DNA of 64,000 nucleotides from CAVSWT01 sp963777515 (GTDB lineage Bacteria > Bacteroidota > Ignavibacteria > Ignavibacteriales > Ignavibacteriaceae). Position numbers and translations under genes: made by a program. Within the stretch, counting starts at the first letter, position 1; every line of letters starts with the position of its first letter. This document shows positions 57,190-64,000 of this stretch, one piece after another. The notes beneath the pieces were generated by a model. It was not told the DNA's origin. It saw only the letters and a list, made by a program, of their open reading frames with translations, and made no database searches. The stretch spans positions 1 to 64,000 of the forward strand of contig CAVZQU010000017.1 of the NCBI GenBank assembly GCA_963777515.1, written 5' to 3'.

Positions 57190-58704
57190 TTAAGCTATCT
57201 GTTTTTCCTCTTCAATTAAATTTGTTTTTGTTTTTTGATTGAGAATAAATAAGTCTTTAATGTTGTCTTCTTTTAAAGATAGGTTTTTATGAAAATATTC
57301 GTTTTTTGTTGATGAATAAACATAATCATTCTTCCATTCAGAAATATTTTCAACAATCTCTTTTATCGAATTTGTTATAAAATAAACTTCCTCATTTGTC
57401 ATAGTTGGATGAATTGACATTCTAATCCATCCAGGTTTTTCGGAAAGATCCCCAACATTTATTTTATCAGTGATATGCTTTGATTTGCCAGGAGTAACAT
57501 GAAGCAGATAATGTCCGTATGTCCCTGCACATGAGCACCCGCCCCTGGTTTGAATTCCATATATATCATTCAGCAGCCTTACAATTAAATTGTAGTGAAT
57601 ATCTTTAACATAAAATGATATTGCTCCTAAGCGATTTTCAATATTATCAGCTAAAATTTGTAACCCCGGAATTTTTCCCAACTCATTAAAAACTATTTCA
57701 ATTAATTCCTCTTCTCGTCTGCGAATATTTTCGACTCCCATTTCTTCTTTTAATTGAACACAAAGCGCTGCTTTAATTGTCTGCAAAAAAGCAGGCGTCC
57801 CACCGTCTTCTCTGGCCTCAATATTTGAAACAAACTTATATTGTCCCCATGGATTTGTCCAATCAACTGTTCCTCCGCCGGGATTATCAGGAACTCTATT
57901 TTTATAAAGCTTTGAATCGAAAATTAATACACCGGCTGTACCGGGTCCTCCTAGAAATTTATGTGGTGAAAAAAATATTGCATCCAATTTTTCAAGTGGA
58001 TCTTCGGGATGCATATTTATATCTGAATAAGGCGCAGAACAGGCAAAATCAATAAAACAAAATCCCCCGTTCTCATGCATTATTTTTGCCATTTGATGAT
58101 ATGGAGTTTCGATACCTGTAACATTTGAACAAGCTGTAAAGGCTCCAATCTTTAATTTACGATTTTTATAAACCTCTAATTCTTTCTTTAGATTATTCAA
58201 ATCAACTAAACCGTGAATATCAGGTTCAATACAAACAACATCGGCAATTGTTTCAAGCCATGAAGTGTGGTTTGAATGATGTTCCATATGAGTTACAAAA
58301 ACTACCGGCTTTAAATCTTTTGGAAGCTTTAAATAATCTTTTAGCTGCTCCGAAATTTTTAATCCTAGTATTCTTTGGAATTTATTAACCATCGCAGTCA
58401 TCCCGGAACCGGCAGTTATTATAATATCATCTGGTCCGGCGTTTACATGTTTTTTAATTATCTTTTGTGCGTGATGATAAGCATGCGTCATTGTTGTTCC
58501 GGTAATGCTGGCTTCGGAATGGGTGTTACCAACAAAAGGGCCAAATGCTTCAACCATCTTTTTTTCTATAGGCTCATATAGCCTACCGGAAGCAATCCAA
58601 TCAGCATAAATTATTTTCTTCCGGCCGTAAGGAGATTGAAAAGTTTTTTCGATGCCTATAATATCATTTCTGAATTCTTTAAAATATTTTTCCAGGTTTT
58701 GCAT
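57190..58704 (-). CDS. Class V aminotransferase (cysteine desulfurase-like)
   Basis: 504-residue PLP enzyme of the class V family. PLP Lys in FFSPHKFLGGPGTAGVLIF, Asp in GGFCFIDFACSAPY, HMEHHSNHTSWLE, and the GGGTVDW and EDGGTPAFLQTIKAAL regions. A Cys-rich motif QTRGGCSCAGTYGHYLLHVT sits where cysteine desulfurases have their catalytic Cys. It is longer than SufS/IscS (about 400) through an N-terminal extension and a C-terminal tail. Substrate cannot be assigned. It is not beside any Suf/Isc genes. Confidence 0.88.
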   Translation of the reverse strand: MQNLEKYFKEFRNDIIGIEKTFQSPYGRKKIIYADWIASGRLYEPIEKKMVEAFGPFVGNTHSEASITGTTMTHAYHHAQKIIKKHVNAGPDDIIITAGSGMTAMVNKFQRILGLKISEQLKDYLKLPKDLKPVVFVTHMEHHSNHTSWLETIADVVCIEPDIHGLVDLNNLKKELEVYKNRKLKIGAFTACSNVTGIETPYHQMAKIMHENGGFCFIDFACSAPYSDINMHPEDPLEKLDAIFFSPHKFLGGPGTAGVLIFDSKLYKNRVPDNPGGGTVDWTNPWGQYKFVSNIEAREDGGTPAFLQTIKAALCVQLKEEMGVENIRRREEELIEIVFNELGKIPGLQILADNIENRLGAISFYVKDIHYNLIVRLLNDIYGIQTRGGCSCAGTYGHYLLHVTPGKSKHITDKINVGDLSEKPGWIRMSIHPTMTNEEVYFITNSIKEIVENISEWKNDYVYSSTKNEYFHKNLSLKEDNIKDLFILNQKTKTNLIEEEKQIA

Positions 58705-58787
58705 TCAATCCTCAAACATTATTACTAATCAAATTTAAGAAAAATAAATTTTATTAACAGGTGATAAAAAAATTTTAGACCAGTTTT

Positions 58788-59546
58788 TTATACAAAACTC
58801 TTGCCGGTAACAAGATCATAATGTTCAATTTTCATATTTTCTGAAGGCAGTTTTTGGGGGTTATATTCTTTCTCAAGTGCCATTTTCCATAAATAAAAAT
58901 GAGAGAAAGTGTGGCTAATTTTCTTTACTAATAGATTAAACTTGCCGCTGGCTTCATATAAATCAGCATTTTCCTTATTATCCCAAATTGTCAATGAAAT
59001 AAATTCATCATCTTCACTTGTGCTTTCGATTAAATAAACATATTCACAGCCTTTAACTGCTTTTAGCTGAGGAATTATAATTTCAGAATATAATTTCTTA
59101 AACTCATCAATCTTCCCATCCTGGATTTTTGCTGAGACTATTCTTAAATACATATTAGAATTTGAAATATTGAATTTTTCCTCTTCATTTTTCCTGGCTT
59201 GAACAGAATATTTTTTAATTACGGGTTCTTCTGAAACCGGGGCATACTCATAATCGCTGTTATTGAAAAGGTGAATTTTCCATTCTGCCGAATCAGTTAA
59301 ATAAGGTTTAGTCTGTTTTAAAAGTTCTTGAAATATTCCCTTCGTTTCGTAATTCTCGGCATAGATTTTTGTTTCCCAGAAAGTTATTGAAACAAATTTA
59401 TTCCCTTTAGGCCCGCTTTTTATCAAACCGGCAAATAAACAGCCTAATGTTTTCTGAAGTTTTGGGAAAACAATATATTCGTAAAACTTTTTAAATTCGT
59501 TTACGAATTCTGGCTTTATCTCCAATTGAAAAAATCGCATAAACAT
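58788..59546 (-). CDS. Tandem antibiotic-biosynthesis-monooxygenase (ABM) domain protein
   Basis: 252 residues with two ferredoxin-like ABM repeats: FFQLEIKPEFVNEFKKFYEY... FVSITFWETKIYAENYE and LRIVSAKIQDGKIDEFKKLY... FISLTIWDNKENADLYE. Each has the strand pattern and W/F-x-x-x-A core of the family, which binds small aromatic or heme-like ligands or acts as a stress-related monooxygenase. Function unknown. The first residues could start at 59546 or, two codons later, 59540. Confidence 0.8.
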   Translation of the reverse strand: MFMRFFQLEIKPEFVNEFKKFYEYIVFPKLQKTLGCLFAGLIKSGPKGNKFVSITFWETKIYAENYETKGIFQELLKQTKPYLTDSAEWKIHLFNNSDYEYAPVSEEPVIKKYSVQARKNEEEKFNISNSNMYLRIVSAKIQDGKIDEFKKLYSEIIIPQLKAVKGCEYVYLIESTSEDDEFISLTIWDNKENADLYEASGKFNLLVKKISHTFSHFYLWKMALEKEYNPQKLPSENMKIEHYDLVTGKSFV

Positions 59547-59877
59547 ATTGGAACTCCATTTTGATAAAAGTAATTAGAGTTATAACTTTCAAAATTAAGT
59601 TAAAATATAAATTTGAAAATGTACTTTAGCTGTAGAAGAAAGTGCTATAATATTTAAATATTAAATAAAATTGAGTCCGCTGATAATTAAATGCTTTATT
59701 CAAAGGTTTATGTTTTAAATCATCGGGTCAAATACTATTATCTAATAATTGTTTCAACAAAGAGCAGAAGAAGTCGAGAATTGATGAGATCAAAACTATG
59801 AAAAAAATAATTAAGATGTTATAAAATTATTTCAATATTTTAGTAAAGAATATTTTTAAAAATCAGAAAAGAATAAA
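59547..59877. other. Intergenic region, no feature seen
   Basis: 331 bases between the divergent ABM and VOC genes. AT-rich with short ORFs only; I see no hairpin of note, RNA gene or repeat. It presumably holds the two divergent promoters. Confidence 0.4.
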
Positions 59878-60261
59878 ATGACATTTGAACACTTTGCATT
59901 AAATGTTCCAAAACCGGTTGAAATGGGACAATGGTACATCGATAATTGCGAAATGAAGCTTGTTAAGTCTAAGGAGGAATATCCCTTTACGAGATTTTTA
60001 GCCGATAAATCCGGACAGGTTGTGCTTGAAATCTATTCAAATACTTCAGCAAGAATTCCTGAATATAGTAAACAGCATCCGCTAGAATTTCATTTTGCGT
60101 TGAAAGTTGAAAATCCAGTGAAAATAAAAGAAAAATTAATTGAAGCCGGAGCTAAAGTTGAAGAAGAAATTAAACTTGATGATGGTTCGCACCTAATTAT
60201 GCTGCGGGATCCATTTGGAATTCCGCTTCAATTGGTCAAAAGAGGAAAACCATTAGTATAA
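59878..60261 (+). CDS. VOC (glyoxalase/bleomycin-resistance) fold protein
   Basis: 127 residues, single VOC module with the beta-alpha-beta-beta-beta pattern: MTFEHFALNVPKPVEMGQWY, then PLEFHFALKVENPVKI, then DDGSHLIMLRDPFGIPLQLV. The DPFGIPLQL ending is the usual VOC metal-ligand strand. Likely a metal-dependent isomerase/dioxygenase-like enzyme or binding protein; no substrate evident. Confidence 0.85.
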   Translation: MTFEHFALNVPKPVEMGQWYIDNCEMKLVKSKEEYPFTRFLADKSGQVVLEIYSNTSARIPEYSKQHPLEFHFALKVENPVKIKEKLIEAGAKVEEEIKLDDGSHLIMLRDPFGIPLQLVKRGKPLV

Positions 60262-60425
60262 ATATTCTAAAATTTTGTTAAATACTTACAATATTTTAGA
60301 ATATTTCAAATTGAAATTTAAATAATGGCTTTATCATTGCAATCCATTTTAATCAATTTTTAACTTCATTCTTTTTTTTCTATTTTTAATTTCGATTCGC
60401 CAATTTTTTAGCGGACAATTCTTAC

Positions 60426-61355
60426 ATGAAATATCTTATTGGAATTGATGGAGGGGGAACAAAAACACATTGTATAATTACCAACCTTGAAGGTAAATGT
60501 TTATTTGAATGCTTTGGGCCATCCTCACATTTTTTAATTCATGGAACTGATATAGTTTCAAAAACAATTCTGAATTTAGTAGACGACTGCAAATCTAATT
60601 TAAATATTAATTATAATGATATTAGTTGCGTTTTATTAGGTACCACAGGCGCAGGCAGAAAAAACGATGCAGAAAGATTAGAAGCAGCTTTTAATGATTA
60701 TACTAAATCAAAAAACATTGTGATTAATAATTTTAAAGTTGAGAGTGATGCACGCATAGCTTTAGAAGGTGCTTTTTCAGGCAAACCGGGGAGCATTTTA
60801 ATTGCGGGGACAGGCTCAATTATGTTTGGAAAAGATGCCGGGGGAAATATTCATCGTGTAGGTGGCTTTGGGAGGTTTATTGGTGACGAAGGCAGCGGAT
60901 ACTCTATTGGAAAAAAAGCCTTAACTGCAATAGCAAAAGGATTTGATGGAAGAATTAGTGAAACAAATCTGACTGATCTTCTTAAAGAGAAATTCAAAAT
61001 TGAAACTTCTGAAAATCTAATTAATGAAATCTATAAAAATAATTTTGATATAGCATCTGCTGCACCATTGGTTTTACAAGCAGCCGAAATAAATGATAAG
61101 ATTGCTTTGCAAATTATTGACGAAGAAACCGAAGAACTTATTTCTCACATCTCAACAATGTTAAAAAAGATTAACGAACCTGTTTTTAATACTGCTTTAA
61201 TAGGTGGACTAATTAGCAGTGAAAATATTTATTCAAATACTTTAAGAAAAAAAGTAAGTGAAAAATTATCTAATGTAAATTTAACTTTGCCTGAAAATCC
61301 CCCTGAAGTTGGGGCAATTTTAATGGCAAAAAATTTTATTAAAGAACTTAGATAA
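60426..61355 (+). CDS. N-acetylglucosamine kinase-type (BadF/BcrA) sugar kinase
   Basis: 309 residues, ASKHA-fold kinase. Phosphate-1 loop GIDGGGTKTHCIITNLEGK at residues 5-23, connect motif SILIAGTGSIMFGKDAGGN, and the sugar/phosphate-2 region GGFGRFIGDEGSGYSIGKKAL, as in N-acetylglucosamine/N-acetylmuramic kinases of murein recycling. Together with the permease that follows it would phosphorylate recycled GlcNAc. Ends GAA CTT AGA TAA. Confidence 0.85.
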   Translation: MKYLIGIDGGGTKTHCIITNLEGKCLFECFGPSSHFLIHGTDIVSKTILNLVDDCKSNLNINYNDISCVLLGTTGAGRKNDAERLEAAFNDYTKSKNIVINNFKVESDARIALEGAFSGKPGSILIAGTGSIMFGKDAGGNIHRVGGFGRFIGDEGSGYSIGKKALTAIAKGFDGRISETNLTDLLKEKFKIETSENLINEIYKNNFDIASAAPLVLQAAEINDKIALQIIDEETEELISHISTMLKKINEPVFNTALIGGLISSENIYSNTLRKKVSEKLSNVNLTLPENPPEVGAILMAKNFIKELR

Positions 61356-61360
61356 ATAAA

Positions 61361-61391
61361 TTAACCCGATTTCTCCAAGAAATCGGGTTAA
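61361..61391 (+). terminator. Hairpin terminator after the sugar kinase
   Basis: Inverted arms (left arm begins ttaacccgatttct, right arm ends agaaatcgggttaa, loop cca) followed by taaaaaaat. A near copy stands at 26324-26352, so it belongs to the same palindromic repeat family while also fitting a terminator. Confidence 0.6.
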
Positions 61392-61429
61392 TAAAAAAAT
61401 AAATTTTATGAAATACCCGGAGAAAAGTA

Positions 61430-62710
61430 ATGGCATTAGCAAAAACTGAAAAAAGAAATCCCTGGGCATGGGTTCCAACTTTATATTTTGCAGAAGGTAT
61501 ACCATACATTATTGTTAATGTAGTTTCAGTAGCCTTCTATAAAAAAATGGGTATTTCAAATACTGATATTGCGCTTTACACAAGTTTGCTTTATCTGCCC
61601 TGGGTTGTAAAGCCGGTATGGAGCCCTTCTGTCGATATGATAAAAACTAAAAGATTTTGGATACTCATCATGCAATTTCTTTTAGGAGTAGGATTGGTAG
61701 GACTAACAATTTTTGCAACATCATCAAACTTCTTTTTATATACACTAATTTTCTTTTGCCTTATGGCTTTCGGCTCTGCTACACACGATATAGCTGCCGA
61801 CGGCTTTTATATGATTGGTTTAAATGAGAAACAGCAAGCTTTTTTCGTTGGAATAAGAAGCACTTTTTATAGAATAGCAATGTGGACCGGGCAGGGATTA
61901 TTATTATTTGTAGCAGGTTATTTCGAAGCAACAACCGGCAGCATACCACTATCGTGGCAATATACTTTTATCATGGTAACTGTTTTGTATCTTGCCATAT
62001 TTGTATATCATAATTTTCTTCTTCCCTACCCTAAAACAGATAAGCCTGCTGTTAATGAAAAAGGACAACTAGCTGAATTTTTAAAAATCTTCAAATTATT
62101 TTTTGAAAAAGATCATATTGGTATTGCTATAACCTTCTTGCTTATTTATAGATTTGGTGAAGCACAGTTATTAAAACTTGCCCAACCGTTTTTTCTTGAT
62201 CCTATAAACAAAGGAGGACTAGGGCTTTCTCTTGAAGAAATAGGCATCATTTACGGAACATTTGGTGTTATTTCATTATTGTTAGGAGGAATCCTTGGCG
62301 GAATTTTTGTTTCAAGGGATGGCTTAAAGAAATGGATTTGGTGGATGTTTGCAGCAATAAATATTCCGCATGTAGTTTATATATTTCTTGCCTTTGTACA
62401 ACCTGAAAATAATGTTCTTATTACACTATGCATTATGGGGGAACAATTTGGCTACGGTTTTGGTTTTACAGCTTACATGCTTTACATGATTTTCATATCA
62501 CAAGGTGAATTTAAAACATCCCACTTTGCAATTTGCACAGGTTTTATGGCACTTAGCATGATGCTGCCTGGTGCAGTAAGTGGAGCAATTGAAGAACTTT
62601 TAGGTTATAAACTTTTCTTTGTTTGGGTTTTAATTACAATGATCCCGGGTTATTTTATAGTTAAAGCATTACCATTTGATCCTGAATTCGGGAAGAAAGC
62701 TGAGGAGTAA
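61430..62710 (+). CDS. ampG: AmpG-like MFS permease
   Basis: 426 residues with about twelve membrane helices. AmpG/PAT family features are PTLYFAEGIPYIIVNVVSVA at the start, SLLYLPWVVKPVWSPSVDM and SATHDIAADGFYMIGL, characteristic of permeases for anhydro-muropeptides. The C-terminal DPEFGKK is cytoplasmic. It follows the GlcNAc-kinase by 74 bases and precedes the hydrolase by 5. It contains an in-frame CTT AGC at 62552 read normally. Confidence 0.88.
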   Translation: MALAKTEKRNPWAWVPTLYFAEGIPYIIVNVVSVAFYKKMGISNTDIALYTSLLYLPWVVKPVWSPSVDMIKTKRFWILIMQFLLGVGLVGLTIFATSSNFFLYTLIFFCLMAFGSATHDIAADGFYMIGLNEKQQAFFVGIRSTFYRIAMWTGQGLLLFVAGYFEATTGSIPLSWQYTFIMVTVLYLAIFVYHNFLLPYPKTDKPAVNEKGQLAEFLKIFKLFFEKDHIGIAITFLLIYRFGEAQLLKLAQPFFLDPINKGGLGLSLEEIGIIYGTFGVISLLLGGILGGIFVSRDGLKKWIWWMFAAINIPHVVYIFLAFVQPENNVLITLCIMGEQFGYGFGFTAYMLYMIFISQGEFKTSHFAICTGFMALSMMLPGAVSGAIEELLGYKLFFVWVLITMIPGYFIVKALPFDPEFGKKAEE

Positions 62711-62715
62711 AAAAA

Positions 62716-63894
62716 ATGTTTAAGCTTCATAAAATCAATGTTTTATTTATTTCTATCTTACTTTTTCTACTTTTTCAAAATGCAGTAATATTAAAAAGTA
62801 ACGACGCTAAGTTAAGTACAATTAATTTTGATAACGTAGATAAAGTTGTTCAAAAAGCCATTAAAGATTCTGCTTTCCCTGGTGCAGTTCTATTAATTTC
62901 AAAAGATGGAAACACAATTTATCAAAAAGCATACGGCCATTATACTTACAATGATTCATCCCCAAAGATGAAAATAAGCACCATCTTTGACCTTGCTTCG
63001 GTTTCAAAAGTTATATCAACTACAACATGTGCAATGATCTGTTATGACAGAGGTTTATTTAACCTCGATGATAAAGTTGCTAAATATATCCCATCTTTTG
63101 GCCAAAATGGTAAACAAAATGTAACAATAAGAAATTTGCTTGTTCATGACAGCGGATTAAGGCCGGATATAATTTCCTATAAAGCATATGAAAATTCACC
63201 TAATCCGGAAAAAGATATTTTAAATGAAATTTATTCTGATACTTTAATTTATCCCACCGGTTCAAAAATGGTTTATTCCGATTTAAATATGATTACCATG
63301 CAAAAAATTATTGAAAAAGTTACCGGTAAAACTTTGGATAAATTTGCAGATGAAGAGGTATTTAAACCTTTAGGAATGATGCATACAATGTACAATCCGC
63401 CTGCCTCATTAAAGGATAGCTGCGCACCTACTGAGACAGATAATTATTTTAGAAATAGACAGCTACAAGGTGAAGTTCATGATGAAACCTCGTTTTTAAT
63501 GGGTGGAGTAGCCGGTCATGCCGGATTATTCTCCAATGTAAATGATTTGGCTAAATTTTTGAAGATGCTTCTTAATAAGGGCTCTTTTGACGGTAAACAG
63601 CTTATAAAACCAGAGACCGTTAATTTGTTCATCAAACAGCAAAGTGACTTAAGTTCTAGGGCACTTGGTTGGGATACAAAATCTGAAAACGGATATTCCT
63701 CTGCCGGAAAGTATTTCAGTCCTTTATCTTACGGCCATACCGGATATACAGGAACTTCAGTTTGGACAGACCCAACAAGAAAATTATTCGTAATCTTATT
63801 AACAAACAGAGTTTACCCAACAAGAAAGAATACGAAGATAATCCATGTAAGGCCTTTGGTTCACAATGCTGTTATTAAAGCTCTTGAAAAATAA
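62716..63894 (+). CDS. Class C beta-lactamase-family serine hydrolase
   Basis: 392 residues with an N-terminal hydrophobic signal (NVLFISILLFLLFQNAVIL). Ser-x-x-Lys in FDLASVSKVISTT, Tyr-x-Asn-equivalent in MVYSDLNMITMQKII, GHAGLFSNVNDLAKFLKML and the HTG-type motif GHTGYTGTSVWTDP. Penicillin-binding-protein-like esterases of this group act on peptidoglycan peptides or cell-wall esters; in some genomes it is linked to NagZ. It completes the murein-recycling group. Confidence 0.9.
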   Translation: MFKLHKINVLFISILLFLLFQNAVILKSNDAKLSTINFDNVDKVVQKAIKDSAFPGAVLLISKDGNTIYQKAYGHYTYNDSSPKMKISTIFDLASVSKVISTTTCAMICYDRGLFNLDDKVAKYIPSFGQNGKQNVTIRNLLVHDSGLRPDIISYKAYENSPNPEKDILNEIYSDTLIYPTGSKMVYSDLNMITMQKIIEKVTGKTLDKFADEEVFKPLGMMHTMYNPPASLKDSCAPTETDNYFRNRQLQGEVHDETSFLMGGVAGHAGLFSNVNDLAKFLKMLLNKGSFDGKQLIKPETVNLFIKQQSDLSSRALGWDTKSENGYSSAGKYFSPLSYGHTGYTGTSVWTDPTRKLFVILLTNRVYPTRKNTKIIHVRPLVHNAVIKALEK

Positions 63895-63960
63895 TTTTCT
63901 CAAATAATATATAATATTCTCGATACTAATTATATTGTTGGCAATTAACAAGGTTTTGAT

Positions 63961-64000
63961 ATGATTAATTTATGGCAAAAAAGCACTTTCGTAGCTCAAT
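63961..64000 (+). CDS. Start of a gene running off the window
   Basis: ATG at 63961 opens a frame (MINLWQKSTFVAQ) to the last base. Only 13 codons are visible, so no identification is possible. It is 66 bases after the hydrolase stop and has no strong Shine-Dalgarno. Confidence 0.3.
   Translation, partial: MINLWQKSTFVAQ

Overview
The window looks like a chromosomal segment from a low-GC member of the Ignavibacteria (Chlorobi/Bacteroidota side of the tree). The evidence is AT-rich coding DNA, a secreted subtilase carrying a type IX secretion sorting tail (YQNYPNPFNPN), an anti-Shine-Dalgarno at the 16S 3' end, the gene order rplM-rpsI-rpsB-tsf-pyrH-frr, and many multiheme cytochromes. No phage, integrase, transposase or CRISPR array was seen.

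Layout. 1-1.95 kb: 16S rRNA (minus strand) and its promoter. 2-5.2 kb: polysaccharide export SLBB protein, rfbB and an outer-membrane protein. 5.3-9.6 kb: secreted transglutaminase-like protein, anmK, a GxxExxY cassette between inverted repeats, and an rmlD-like reductase. 9.6-24.4 kb: a long minus-strand housekeeping block (rplM, rpsI, rpsB, tsf, pyrH, frr, an L,D-transpeptidase-like protein, a lipoprotein, an Omp85 barrel, yicC, gmk, rpoZ, an OMP, coaBC, family-4 uracil-DNA glycosylase, dnaB, DUF1460). 24.7-30 kb: DUF4412 protein, a TonB-like anchored protein, an epimerase, an orphan AAA14/DUF4143 ATPase and a deoxyhypusine-synthase-family gene. 30.2-34.9 kb: ppk1, mrp, NifU-like and an AI-2E family permease. 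35-44 kb: moxR, three parvulin-type foldases, the T9SS subtilase and metG. 44.3-49.7 kb: Pro-rich TPR protein, LiaF-like protein, LytS/LytTR two-component pair and an acylating aldehyde dehydrogenase. 49.9-56.9 kb: an electron-transfer operon with about 39 c-type heme motifs plus b-type membrane subunits. 57-64 kb: a PLP enzyme, ABM and VOC proteins, then a murein-recycling group (GlcNAc-kinase family, AmpG-like permease, class C beta-lactamase-like hydrolase) that complements anmK.

The most striking observation is that at least 15 genes, including the core genes tsf, pyrH, coaBC, metG and mrp, are open only if the reading frame is changed, about 24 times in all. Most changes are +1, and twelve of about nineteen +1 sites can be placed directly after a CTT codon and/or directly before an AGN codon. 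CTT is the P-site codon of the best known +1 programmed frameshifts (bacterial prfB, yeast Ty1). The competing and simpler explanation is uncorrected indels in a long-read assembly. The sequence alone cannot decide, so broken genes are annotated here across their full inferred span, with the break stated.

Functionally the window combines translation and nucleotide core genes, envelope biogenesis (Omp85, PPIases, L,D-transpeptidase fold, SLBB export), murein recycling, and a membrane cytochrome system likely to move electrons from quinol to a periplasmic or extracellular acceptor. No terminal reductase is encoded here.
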